The notes beneath the pieces are model-generated. The model was not told where the DNA came from and did not search any database. It was given only the letters and a program-made list of their open reading frames with translations. 64,000 bases of DNA from a virus. Below, piece after piece: positions 48,070 to 56,035 of the stretch; position 1 is the first letter of the stretch; each line of letters starts with the position of its first letter. The DNA lies in the IMG/VR virus record IMGVR_UViG_3300046171_000182, positions 62,001-126,000 of that record; one strand, written 5' to 3'. Position numbers and translations under genes: made by a program.

Positions 48070-48694
48070 TGCAAGTGGCGCACTACATAGTACATGGACA
48101 AATTTTCTTTTAATCGATGCTTTAGAAGACGATGAAGCAGTGATATGCTGTGAAGACGTAAAGGTAGCAGAATTATATAAAGAAGTTTATTTGAATCATT
48201 TTGATGCCAAACAATGGTTTAAGAATGCAAAGCTAAAAGATGGAAAGCATCAACATGGTTGGAACACGGAAACCATGAATAAATACGTCTGGAATACAAG
48301 TCTCTATATTGATAATCTAAAAACCGAAAAAAATACAAATGATACGTTAACGTATTCTATAGCTAAAAAAGATACTAAAGGTGCAAGTTTAGGTGCTTCT
48401 TATAAAGGTGTAGACAATGAAATGCATGATACGATGCAAGAGCTTTTATATAGTCAGCTTAACTTAGGCGATTCACGTAATTTTAAATCAGCCGAAGAAC
48501 TAAATGATAAATTTATAAAACTTTTAAATTGTAAAACTTTTATTGGTACGGAAACCTCATGGTCATTATTAGCAATGCGTTTAGAAATTCCATGTATGCA
48601 TCTATGTCAGTTTTGGCCTCATCGCAGTTCAAAGCGTATTACAATAGATAACGCTCGAGTATACGTTGATCCTTATGTAGAAATAGTAAAATGA
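48056..48694 (+). CDS. GT-B-like glycosyltransferase fragment-type protein 1
   Basis: 212 residues. The block LGDSRNFKSAEEL and CKTFIGTETSWSLLAMRLEIP is shared with the next gene, and the IGxxSxxS...A pattern resembles the C-terminal donor domain of heptosyltransferase/GT9-type enzymes. Enzymatic activity is uncertain because the N-terminal acceptor domain is short. Confidence 0.52.
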   Translation: MKNYNASGALHSTWTNFLLIDALEDDEAVICCEDVKVAELYKEVYLNHFDAKQWFKNAKLKDGKHQHGWNTETMNKYVWNTSLYIDNLKTEKNTNDTLTYSIAKKDTKGASLGASYKGVDNEMHDTMQELLYSQLNLGDSRNFKSAEELNDKFIKLLNCKTFIGTETSWSLLAMRLEIPCMHLCQFWPHRSSKRITIDNARVYVDPYVEIVK

Positions 48695-49248
48695 TGGAGT
48701 TTGCGACAAACCATGCTTTAGGTAAAACATGGAGACAATATCACTACATGAATCACGCATGGCGTACGGGCCATGAGGATGATATGATAATATATTGTTC
48801 GCATATTGATCAAGCTAAAATTATGTGGGAAGCGTATAAATATTTCTTTGAGGTAAAAGGTGAACCGATTTTCCGAGAAGAAAATTTTGAACACGTTTTA
48901 GATTTACAAGATTACTATAGAAATCCTACACGAGATGATCTTTTTGATTTATTTAAAACATATCTTAAACCACGGCCATATATAGGAAGTGCATTACCCA
49001 TAGCTTATTCTATTATTGATATGAAAAACAGTGATAAGGGAATCGATAGTAAATCAAAAAATAATATTTTTAAATTTTTAACAGGCACAGATTTAGGCGA
49101 TACACGTAATTTTAAATCTGCAGATGAATTAATCTATAAAGTTACGCAGCTGGCATCAGCAGAAACATTTATAGGACCTAATTGCTCATGGTCTTTTTTG
49201 TGCCCTTATTTTGATACAACATGGATTGAACTGAAAAGAGGATTCTAA
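48691..49248 (+). CDS. GT-B-like protein 2, paralogue of the previous gene
   Basis: 185 residues, ATGA overlap. LGDTRNFKSADEL and ETFIGPNCSWSFLCPYF align with the upstream gene. Tandem duplicates with diverged N-termini, suggesting a heterodimer or different acceptors. Confidence 0.52.
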   Translation: MMEFATNHALGKTWRQYHYMNHAWRTGHEDDMIIYCSHIDQAKIMWEAYKYFFEVKGEPIFREENFEHVLDLQDYYRNPTRDDLFDLFKTYLKPRPYIGSALPIAYSIIDMKNSDKGIDSKSKNNIFKFLTGTDLGDTRNFKSADELIYKVTQLASAETFIGPNCSWSFLCPYFDTTWIELKRGF

Positions 49249-49919
49249 TGAGTACGGCAATAGTAATACCAGCTAGAATGAAATCTACACGATTTCCTGG
49301 CAAAGCATTAATCGATATGGATAGCCGACCTCTGATCCGTAGAGTATTTGATATATGTCAAACATTTGGTTATGACACATATGTTCTTACAGATAGTCAA
49401 GAGATAGCAGATGTCATTACAAAATTTAATGTGATATGGACAAGTCCTGATTGTACAGATGGAACTGACCGCTGTTTATCTGCAATAGGTGATGAACTGC
49501 ATTATGACAAATATATTAATGTGCAAGGAGATACTGCAGATCCTAATATAGAAGTAGTTAAGGCAATAGAAAAAGCACTAGACGATCATTACGTAATTCA
49601 GGCACACAAGCCAATGACTGCAAGTGGTCAAGCAGATCCTACAGTTTGTAAAATGGTTCAAACGAATAACATTGTACATTGGTTTGTTCGCAGTGGATTA
49701 ACATATGGTGACTTTGCTTTAGGTTATCATGGTTATACACCAGAAGCAAAAAAGCGTTGGAATACATTTACCCATTATGAAGAAGAAAAGATAGAATCAA
49801 TTGAAGCTATGAGATGGATTCAGAACAACGATATGCTTAAAACTGTTAGAGTAGAAGATGATGGAATAGAAATCAATGAACCTAAAGATTATGAGCTCTG
49901 GAAAAAAAATTATAAGTGA
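49248..49919 (+). CDS. kdsB: CMP-KDO synthetase-like cytidylyltransferase (KdsB)
   Basis: 223 residues. AIVIPARMKSTRFPGKAL (CTP loop), CTDGTDRCLSA, YINVQGDTADP and KIESIEAMRW are KdsB landmarks in order. KdsB activates KDO with CTP for LPS inner core or capsule. In a phage it probably feeds the local sugar-transfer genes or alters host LPS. Confidence 0.85.
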   Translation: MSTAIVIPARMKSTRFPGKALIDMDSRPLIRRVFDICQTFGYDTYVLTDSQEIADVITKFNVIWTSPDCTDGTDRCLSAIGDELHYDKYINVQGDTADPNIEVVKAIEKALDDHYVIQAHKPMTASGQADPTVCKMVQTNNIVHWFVRSGLTYGDFALGYHGYTPEAKKRWNTFTHYEEEKIESIEAMRWIQNNDMLKTVRVEDDGIEINEPKDYELWKKNYK

Positions 49920-49956
49920 TTGATTTTCAACAAAACTATTTTTGCAAAAAGCGAAA

Positions 49957-49992
49957 TTAACTGTGTACAAACGATTCTGAATAGTGTAGGAT
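49957..49992 (+). promoter_or_regulatory. Early-type promoter (TTAACTGTGTACA-17-TAGGAT)
   Basis: Full extended -35 with upstream GCAAAAAGCGAAA, 17-nt spacer, TAGGAT 49987-49992. It drives 50018-50800. Confidence 0.8.
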
Positions 49993-50017
49993 GGTTACAT
50001 CAAATGAGGAGATAACC

Positions 50018-50347
50018 ATGCAAGTTACAGTTTATCATAAAGATTTCGATACAAGCAGCTTCACAAAAGTTGCCATTGTTAATGTTCCAAAAGAACATGC
50101 TAGCATAAAGAAAGCTGCTCTTGAGTATGCTTATCGTTGGACTCAGAATATTGCTGATAGCTGGAGCCATCCTCAAGGCGTTACCGATAAGAACGAGAAC
50201 GTTGAGATTGTTGCCGATCTTCCTGTACATAATGGACGTACTATGGGTCTTCGTTCTTCTATGATGTTTGACCGTATGGATTTTGGCGGTGATGATGTAT
50301 ATGAAGTTGCAATGTGTGGCTTCGATAGAGTAAAGGAGGCAGCGTAA
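50018..50347 (+). CDS. Early protein, unknown function (109 aa)
   Basis: ATG at 50018; the leader AAATGAGGAGATAACC is the same as that of 11068. Mixed alpha/beta (MQVTVYHKDFDTSSFTKVAI, then KKAALEYAYRWTQN) ending GGDDVYEVAMCGFD. No family recognised. Confidence 0.58.
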   Translation: MQVTVYHKDFDTSSFTKVAIVNVPKEHASIKKAALEYAYRWTQNIADSWSHPQGVTDKNENVEIVADLPVHNGRTMGLRSSMMFDRMDFGGDDVYEVAMCGFDRVKEAA

Positions 50348-50424
50348 TGGGTACGTTTATTGGATGTGCAGTGTTCTTCGTAGCACTAGTTCTGGTAACT
50401 GCTATCGTGGAACTCTTCGAATGA
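50347..50424 (+). CDS. 25-aa membrane micro-protein
   Basis: MGTFIGCAVFFVALVLVTAI then VELFE. Start and stop overlap both neighbours (TAATG, ATGA), which supports translation. It is a single TM segment. Confidence 0.5.
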   Translation: MGTFIGCAVFFVALVLVTAIVELFE

Positions 50425-50687
50425 AACAAGAAATTTTTACTTACAAAGGAATTGACTATGACGTCACATTTGACAAATCTGAAACAGTCCGCCATGGAGG
50501 TCCGTTCGATCGTGGATCGGCTGACAGTTATTACGGTCGTGGCCTTCGGCCTCATTATTATGTTAACGGCACTGGTACTTCTGAGCGTGTAGAGCAAGAC
50601 AAAATGCTTGAAACTGAGATAGCAGAATACTATGCTGGTTTTGAATATAATGAAACTGTTAACCTAGATTGGAAAGATTGGGGATGA
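50421..50687 (+). CDS. Conserved-type early phage protein (88 aa)
   Basis: IFTYKGIDYDVTFD, then GGPFDRGSADSYYGRGLRPHY, a Tyr/Gly/Arg-rich block I associate with T4-like marine phages, and an acidic end. Function unknown. Confidence 0.58.
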   Translation: MKQEIFTYKGIDYDVTFDKSETVRHGGPFDRGSADSYYGRGLRPHYYVNGTGTSERVEQDKMLETEIAEYYAGFEYNETVNLDWKDWG

Positions 50688-50800
50688 TAGAGGTTAACGG
50701 TAGAGTATTTAAATGTGTTTTTGATGCTATTGAATATAGAGATATTCTTGACGCTCATTACATAGAAGTAGTCTGGAAATATCTCTCCTGCGACTTATAG
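50684..50800 (+). CDS. Small early protein (38 aa)
   Basis: MIEVNGRVFKCVFDAIEYRD, then YIEVVWKYLSCDL. ATGA overlap upstream. Two Cys. Function unknown. Confidence 0.45.
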   Translation: MIEVNGRVFKCVFDAIEYRDILDAHYIEVVWKYLSCDL

Positions 50801-50830
50801 ATATAACTATGTTTATAAAGAGTAGTAGAA

Positions 50831-51064
50831 ATGTTTACAAATGAAATTGAATGGGAAGAAACTATAACTACGGTTATGGATGATACTGCAAAGCATGAAG
50901 ACGTACAATTATTTATTGACGATAACGGAGTTTTTATTCGTCAATATAACGAGCGTATGAAATCATATGATTTAATAGAACTAACACATAAAATGCTTCA
51001 TGAGTTAGTCGAAGCTATGAAGCATAAAGAAGGTGCTTACATTACTCGGTGGAAACGTGTGTAA
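50831..51064 (+). CDS. Small acidic early protein (77 aa)
   Basis: EIEWEETITTVMDDTAKHED, a strand pair VQLFIDDNGVFIRQY, then helices LIELTHKMLHELVEAM. The pattern is common in T4-like phages; function unknown. Confidence 0.55.
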   Translation: MFTNEIEWEETITTVMDDTAKHEDVQLFIDDNGVFIRQYNERMKSYDLIELTHKMLHELVEAMKHKEGAYITRWKRV

Positions 51065-51095
51065 TATTTTTATCACACCTAAAAACTAAATATAT

Positions 51096-51131
51096 TTAAC
51101 TGTGTACATTCGTGTATTTTCAGTGTAGTAT
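51096..51131 (+). promoter_or_regulatory. Early-type promoter (TTAACTGTGTACA-17-TAGTAT)
   Basis: Extended -35, 17-nt spacer, TAGTAT 51126-51131; drives 51157-52224. Confidence 0.8.
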
Positions 51132-51156
51132 AGGATTATAACATGAGGAGAAATGT

Positions 51157-51426
51157 ATGACTAATCAAGAAAAAGCTGACCGTTTAGCAATTATTACTAA
51201 AATCGCTGAAAGACAAAAGCGTGAAAAAGCAACTGCGTTGCGGATGGCTAAACTCAAAGCTCGTTCTAAAACTTTTGCAAAAAGCGCGCCAAAGAAAAAG
51301 CGCGACTTCATGGAAATACCAAAAGAGTCTAACATGTATCAGTGGACTGATGCTAGTAAGTATGCTAAAGAATACTATGGAGAAACCATGTATGAAACAA
51401 CCAGATACGACAATGACTGGGATTAA
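51157..51426 (+). CDS. Small basic early protein (89 aa)
   Basis: ATGAGGAGAAATGT site. Lys/Arg-rich coiled helix (KIAERQKREKATALRMAKLK, KSAPKKKRDF), then a Tyr/Asp-rich end. It could bind nucleic acid. No family recognised. Confidence 0.52.
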   Translation: MTNQEKADRLAIITKIAERQKREKATALRMAKLKARSKTFAKSAPKKKRDFMEIPKESNMYQWTDASKYAKEYYGETMYETTRYDNDWD

Positions 51427-51751
51427 TGGAATAGAAGTTGAGTTAATGCTGAATCCGTTAAAGGCTCAGCTTGACAAACTCGAGCAAACCACGACAAACA
51501 TCAGTATCAAGTTAGATTCCTTGATACATGTTACTCTTGCGTGGAATGAAAGTATAGACAATATTAATGAGCATTTACAAGAAAGCATGGGTGTAATTAA
51601 AGACCATGTTGGTCTCATAGAAGACGATAATGTGCAAATTAATATTGAAGAGTTTATTTTAAAAAGTTCTTATGAAAAAGACGAAGTGGATGAAAAGGTG
51701 ATACACCTGAGTCCTGATTTATTTAATGGAGGCGAAAGCAGTGATAAGTGA
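51392..51751 (+). CDS. Coiled-coil early protein (119 aa)
   Basis: ATG at 51392 with GGAGA about 9 nt upstream; 51413 is an alternative. VELMLNPLKAQLDKLEQTTT and SIDNINEHLQESM give coiled-coil heptads, then an acidic C-terminus. It overlaps both neighbours. Function unknown. Confidence 0.5.
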   Translation: MKQPDTTMTGINGIEVELMLNPLKAQLDKLEQTTTNISIKLDSLIHVTLAWNESIDNINEHLQESMGVIKDHVGLIEDDNVQINIEEFILKSSYEKDEVDEKVIHLSPDLFNGGESSDK

Positions 51752-52007
51752 AATTGAAATGGAGATTACGGTGGACCGTAGTGAGATGATGCAAGAGTTA
51801 CGTGATCGTAACTGTAAAGTTATCTTTCGTAAAGTTGATGGTACTGAACGTACTATGATTTGTACTCTCAATGAGAGTGCGATTGATAATGGAGATACAG
51901 CAAAACGTGAAGTCAAATCGCGTAACGATAATGTTCTTGCTGTATGGGATGTAGAAAATAAAGGATGGCGATCTTTCCGGATCGACTCTGTTATATCATT
52001 TACATAG
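51741..52007 (+). CDS. DUF2693-like protein
   Basis: GTG at 51741 with GGAGGCG 8 nt upstream (an ATG at 51726 is in frame but precedes that site). CKVIFRKVDGTERTMICTLN and VLAVWDVENKGWRSFRIDSV are the conserved strands of DUF2693, a small SH3-like phage family. Probably an RNA- or protein-binding barrel. Confidence 0.7.
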   Translation: MISEIEMEITVDRSEMMQELRDRNCKVIFRKVDGTERTMICTLNESAIDNGDTAKREVKSRNDNVLAVWDVENKGWRSFRIDSVISFT

Positions 52008-52015
52008 TATAAATA
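52008..52015 (+). promoter_or_regulatory. TATAAATA element, doubtful as promoter
   Basis: Exact match, but only 5 nt before the ATG at 52021, so a transcript would begin within or at the start of that gene. Confidence 0.3.
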
Positions 52016-52020
52016 GATAC

Positions 52021-52224
52021 ATGTATATCCCGCTAGAATACGTCTTTGCTGTCGTAACAGTTATTACGGCATATGCAACATACCGTCTCGGCATACGAGA
52101 TGGCGATGACTTTAGAGATGATATAGTCAACTCAACTATTGATTATCTTATTCAAGAAAATATGGTAAAATGGAAACGTCACAGTGACGGCGAGATAGAA
52201 TTATTTCCTCTCGACGAAAAATAA
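52021..52224 (+). CDS. Small single-TM protein (67 aa)
   Basis: N-terminal TM (LEYVFAVVTVITAYATYRLG) and an acidic cytoplasmic or periplasmic tail ending ELFPLDEK. Function unknown. Confidence 0.55.
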   Translation: MYIPLEYVFAVVTVITAYATYRLGIRDGDDFRDDIVNSTIDYLIQENMVKWKRHSDGEIELFPLDEK

Positions 52225-52256
52225 CTGTGTACATTTCTGTTTTTTCGTGTTAGAAT
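52221..52256 (+). promoter_or_regulatory. Early-type promoter (TAACTGTGTACA-17-TAGAAT)
   Basis: Extended -35, 17-nt spacer, TAGAAT 52251-52256; leader with TATGAGGAGTATATT before 52282. It drives gp33 and its partner genes. Confidence 0.82.
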
Positions 52257-52281
52257 AGTATTATATTATGAGGAGTATATT

Positions 52282-52764
52282 ATGGAACAAGTGAAAAAGA
52301 TTCGTAAGAAACGTAAGCCAATGTCAGAAGAGCAGCGAGCAGCTGCAGCTGAACGACTTAAGGTAGCACGAGAAAAACGTATGAAAGCAAATCCGCCTAC
52401 GTACAAGAATATACATCCTGCCGTATTAGCTGTACCAGAAGATCAGCCTATGTCTTTAAAGAGTGTACGACAGTGGATTAAAACACAAAAAGATTTGATG
52501 TCAGCCGAGCGTAAAGCTATGCGAGCTGACACAAATAATAAAACTGGTGCCTATAGTAGATTTAATAATCATCAATCATACATTAGAAATCTAGAACGCT
52601 ATTTGCGTGATGGCGTATATGCTGATGATTTCTATGGTGAGTATGGAACATCAAAAATCAAATGGCATTGTATAGTTCCTGCCTATGATAAAGATGGTGA
52701 AATCAAACGTACGCATGGCGTATTCTATGACGATATAGGTACAGTATGGAGCGACTATGATTGA
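52282..52764 (+). CDS. Conserved T4-like phage protein upstream of gp33 (160 aa)
   Basis: Very basic N-terminus (KKIRKKRKPMSEEQRAAAAE), a helical middle (SVRQWIKTQKDLMSAERKA) and an aromatic C-terminal block (YADDFYGEYG, IVPAYDKDG). Its position before gp33 is typical of marine T4-like phages. Function unknown. Confidence 0.6.
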   Translation: MEQVKKIRKKRKPMSEEQRAAAAERLKVAREKRMKANPPTYKNIHPAVLAVPEDQPMSLKSVRQWIKTQKDLMSAERKAMRADTNNKTGAYSRFNNHQSYIRNLERYLRDGVYADDFYGEYGTSKIKWHCIVPAYDKDGEIKRTHGVFYDDIGTVWSDYD

Positions 52765-52987
52765 ATCAAAATTCCTAACTAAATCTAAGTTCAGCGTTCT
52801 TATTGAGAATGCTGTGCTTAAAAAGAAAATGTCATACATGGATGCTGTTCTCGATGTCTGTGATACAAATGACATTGACCCTGAGGATGTAAAGAAATTT
52901 ATATCCACACCAATTCGAGACAAAATAGAAGCCGAAGCAATGAGGCTTAACTTTCTTCCGAAAGGAAACACACTACTTTTTGAATAG
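52757..52987 (+). CDS. 33: Late transcription coactivator gp33
   Basis: 76 residues. FSVLIENAVLKKKMSYMDAV, DIDPEDVKKFISTPIRDKIE and AEAMRLNFLPKG follow the gp33 family. gp33 bridges host RNA polymerase and the sliding clamp for transcription from TATAAATA promoters with the gp55 sigma. Its presence supports the late promoters called here. No gp55 gene is seen in this window. Confidence 0.78.
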   Translation: MIESKFLTKSKFSVLIENAVLKKKMSYMDAVLDVCDTNDIDPEDVKKFISTPIRDKIEAEAMRLNFLPKGNTLLFE

Positions 52988-52996
52988 GAGAATAAA

Positions 52997-53146
52997 ATGA
53001 CTACGACTCGTGACGAACGTATGGCAAAATCTGCAGCAGCCCGAATCAAACGTAGAGGACTGAAGCAAACCTTACTATCAAAGACCGACAGGTTTTTTAC
53101 GAGAATGAGAAAACTCCGAAGAAAGAAACAAAAGAGTGTACACTAA
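52997..53146 (+). CDS. Small Arg/Lys-rich protein (49 aa)
   Basis: GGAGAATAAA site. MTTTRDERMAKSAAARIKRR then a basic helix ending RRKKQKSVH. Its 3' end contains the -35 of the gp32 promoter. A nucleic-acid-binding role is plausible. Confidence 0.52.
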   Translation: MTTTRDERMAKSAAARIKRRGLKQTLLSKTDRFFTRMRKLRRKKQKSVH

Positions 53147-53165
53147 CGCATGTATAGTGTATAAT
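53137..53165 (+). promoter_or_regulatory. gp32 early-type promoter (TGTACA-17-TATAAT)
   Basis: TGTACA 53137-53142 inside the previous coding end, 17-nt spacer, TATAAT 53160-53165; leader of about 30 nt to 53203. Confidence 0.78.
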
Positions 53166-53202
53166 AATACAGTAATATTTCAGCAAATACAAGGAAAAAT
53201 AT

Positions 53203-54109
53203 ATGTCTTTTGCAAATCTAAAACGTAACAAAGATAACATCTCTAAACTCATTAAAGCAGCCGAAGCAACTGGCGGCGGCGGTGAAAAGAAATCTTATGC
53301 AGATGATCGAATCTGGAAACCAACAGTCGATCAAGCTGGTAACGGTTACGCTATTCTACGATTCCTTCCTGCCCGTGAAGGAGCCGAACTACCTTGGGCA
53401 AGATACTGGGACCACGGTTTTAAAGGACCAACAGGTCAATGGTATATCGAAAAATCCCTCACATCAATCGGTCAGAACGATCCAGTCGGTGAACTTGAAT
53501 TCTAGACTATGGAATACTGGTATCGAAGAAGACAAAGAGGCTGCACGTCGGCAGAAGCGTCGGTTGCATTATGTAACTAACGTCTATGTTGTATCTGATC
53601 CTGCTAATCCTGAACGTGAAGGCAAAGTCTTCTTGTATCAGTTTGGCAAGAAAATCCATGACAAGATTATGGATATGATGCAACCAGAATTCGCAGACGA
53701 AGATGCAATTAATCCATTTGATATGTGGGAAGGTGCGGACTTTAAATTAAAGATCCGTAACGTTGAAGGCTATCGTAACTATGATAAGTCTGAGTTTGCA
53801 AAACAAAAACCTCTTTTAGATGGCGATGATGCGCAACTCGAAACGGTTTATGATCAGATGTATGATCTATCTGAATGGACAGATCCTGCAAATTATAAAA
53901 CGTATGATGAATTGAAGACTAAGCTATCTTCTATTCTAGGTGAAGTCGCTGGTATGGGTGCTGCTACTATGGCACAAACTATCCAGATGAATGAACCTGT
54001 TGAAGCTGCTGCTCCTCAACGAATCGAACCAGTCACAGCAGAGAATATCAAAGTCGAAGACGATGATGACACTCTAAGCTATTTTGCTAAATTAGCTGAG
54101 GCTGACTAA
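53203..54109 (+). CDS. 32: Single-stranded DNA-binding protein gp32 (frame break)
   Basis: The first frame reads DRIWKPTVDQAGNGYAILRF, FKGPTGQWYIEKSL, DPVGEL and stops at 53503. With one T fewer in GAACTTGAATTC it continues NSRLWNTGIEEDKE, VYVVSDPANPEREGKVFLYQ and FDMWEGADFKLKI, the OB-fold core of gp32. The acidic C-terminal tail (KVEDDDDTLSYFAKLAEAD) recruits replication partners. The protein is essential, so the break is almost certainly an indel in the assembly. Confidence 0.85.
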
Positions 54110-54113
54110 AAAT

Positions 54114-54143
54114 AAAGGCGGGTGTTTATTACCCGCCTTTTTT
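54114..54143. terminator. Bidirectional Rho-independent terminator
   Basis: AAAGGCGGGT (54114-54123) and ACCCGCCTTT (54131-54140) form a perfect 10-bp stem with A- and T-runs on both sides, between gp32 (+) and the tape measure gene (-). Confidence 0.88.
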
Positions 54144-54164
54144 AAAATCTTTTGACGCCAACAA

Positions 54165-55832
54165 CTACGGTGGCATATTAACAACTGCACTACCAAAGTC
54201 CTGAGTATTCCCGACGCTTACTATACTCATATTTCCGCCAAATTTTTGTTCAAGTTTAGATAAGTCATTAAACTGAGTTATGCCACCAGGAAAAGCATTG
54301 TATGAGTTAGAATTTACAAGACCTACATTAGGAGGTTGAGGCCCAATTACTGGAGGGTTTGAAAGATAATTACCATATGCCCTACTAATAAATCGATTTG
54401 CAGCGCCTTGAGTATCGCTCTTAGACATCATACTTAATCGATAGTCTTCCGGAACGCCTGCAGTGTCCAGTAAAAAATTTATTCCCTGGTTAGTTAAATT
54501 ATTTAAATCTGCATAACCGTTTTGGACAAAATCTAATATACCAAGTGTAAACCCTGTTGCCACGTTTGTTCCTGCTGCTACAGGAGCGGGCATGTTAGCT
54601 AGCTCAGGATCTTGAGTTCCTTGATAGGCTTCAAACGCGACCGCAAGTGGTCCTGCTGCTTTTAATAAAATCGTAGCTGACTTTTTCAGAGCGGCACTAC
54701 TTTTAATTGCTTCGGCAGCAATCCGTACCTGAGCTTGTTTCCTCGCCTTTATTATTGCCTCAGCCTTTCCGCCCCCACCGACCGGATCATTTAAAGACCG
54801 AAATCTTCCCTGTGCATCTCTACGAACCGTTGGCTGGCCAAACATAGTTACTTTTCGCCCGGTAGTTGGCGGACTATTTATTGCCTGCATTCGAGCCGCC
54901 GCAGCTGCCGCTGCGTTTACTTTAGGAACGGGGCTTTTTCGTGTAACAACAGGCGGAGGCGGCTTTTTATTTTTAGCATTAGCATCTTTCATTTCATCTA
55001 CAGGTGGCGGTGCACCGCCTCTAATAGACTTTATTCCTAATGCTAGGCCTATAGCTGTCGATAAAGCTTTAACTCCCCTACCAATTGGCAATAAGGCTAG
55101 TGCTAATGCTAAACGTTTTCCGGCAAATCTTAATAAAGCAGGTGCAACTAAGGACAATGCAACTCCTAGCCCGCTTATGAATGTTTCGGATTGTGTATCA
55201 ATATTAAGCTCAGTACCTGGAATATTATATACGCCGTCTTTCTTTCCAAACTTTTCATTAATAGCAGCAATTGCGGTATCACCATATGCACCTACAATAC
55301 CAGCAATAGCAAGTCCTAGAGGGCTTTTAACTCCTAATAATCTTGCGCCTATTGCTGTTTGTACACCATCAACTAAGTTTTTCTTTGTTTTCGGCTCTAA
55401 CTGCTTATCATCAAAGTATTCTTTTTCAACATAATCTACTAGAGCGCCTATGGCTTGTTCACCGAATTTAGACATGACTGCAATTGCCGGTGCGAATGAT
55501 ATTAATTTACCAGCACCTAATCCGATAGCACCTGCAGCTAAACCCATTCCGGCCAATAGTTTTTGAGCAATTGCGCCGAAGCCAAGGCCTCCACCAAATC
55601 CTAAACCTTGTGATAGTCCTGCCCTAAAGTTTTGAGGACGTTGAGCTATTACCTTTTTACGTCTTTCTTTTTGTCTTGCTTCAATTTCATCTTCTCTGCT
55701 ATCTCCACTACGTTGCTGTCTGGACAGAAACTCGCCAAAGCGATCTCTAAGACCTGCTGTGGTCTTAGTTCCATCTTCTATTGAAGAAGTTTGATCTCTT
55801 AAAGTGTCATTAATCTGAGCTAATGTTGCCAT
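54165..55832 (-). CDS. Tail tape measure protein (gp29-like)
   Basis: 555 residues. N-terminus ATLAQINDTLRDQTSSIEDG, then EFLSRQQRSGDSREDEIEAR, a basic segment, and long hydrophobic Gly/Ala stretches (GLGFGGGLGFGAIAQKLLAG, and others) typical of tape measure proteins of T4-like marine phages. It follows the tail-chaperone-type gene gp26 and its -1-frame extension, the order seen in most tailed phages. It sets tail length and is ejected into the envelope. Confidence 0.72.
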   Translation of the reverse strand: MATLAQINDTLRDQTSSIEDGTKTTAGLRDRFGEFLSRQQRSGDSREDEIEARQKERRKKVIAQRPQNFRAGLSQGLGFGGGLGFGAIAQKLLAGMGLAAGAIGLGAGKLISFAPAIAVMSKFGEQAIGALVDYVEKEYFDDKQLEPKTKKNLVDGVQTAIGARLLGVKSPLGLAIAGIVGAYGDTAIAAINEKFGKKDGVYNIPGTELNIDTQSETFISGLGVALSLVAPALLRFAGKRLALALALLPIGRGVKALSTAIGLALGIKSIRGGAPPPVDEMKDANAKNKKPPPPVVTRKSPVPKVNAAAAAAARMQAINSPPTTGRKVTMFGQPTVRRDAQGRFRSLNDPVGGGGKAEAIIKARKQAQVRIAAEAIKSSAALKKSATILLKAAGPLAVAFEAYQGTQDPELANMPAPVAAGTNVATGFTLGILDFVQNGYADLNNLTNQGINFLLDTAGVPEDYRLSMMSKSDTQGAANRFISRAYGNYLSNPPVIGPQPPNVGLVNSNSYNAFPGGITQFNDLSKLEQKFGGNMSIVSVGNTQDFGSAVVNMPP

Positions 55833-56035
55833 TATAAGTTCCTTACGTTTCTTCTTTTTTGTTCTTCGGCCTGTTCTTTTAGATCTTCAGAAAGCATCGT
55901 GATATAGATCTCCCTCTCCCATGGTAACATTCCTTCAATCTCTGTCAAGGAATATTTGTGATTTTGTATTAACTGATAATTTGTTTCAAAATAGTTAATA
56001 AGGTTTTCATGAGAAAGGTTTATGAGAAAAAATCT
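55832..56035 (-). CDS. -1-frame extension of gp26 (gp51-like tail/baseplate chaperone segment)
   Basis: Downstream of the gp26 stop the -1 frame is open for about 66 codons: LINLSHENLINYFETNYQLI, then KYSLTEIEGMLPWEREIYIT, ending with TAA that overlaps the tape-measure ATG. It lacks a usable start codon before its conserved part. It would be made as a gp26 fusion by slippage on T_TTT_TTC at about 56032-56026, or by a one-base indel in that T-run in the real genome. Confidence 0.6.
   Translation of the reverse strand, partial: RFFLINLSHENLINYFETNYQLIQNHKYSLTEIEGMLPWEREIYITMLSEDLKEQAEEQKRRNVRNL

Noticed and set aside
52008-52015. TATAAATA as a functional late promoter for 52021
   Set aside because: It lies 5 nt from the ATG, leaving no room for transcription start before the gene; kept only as a low-confidence element.
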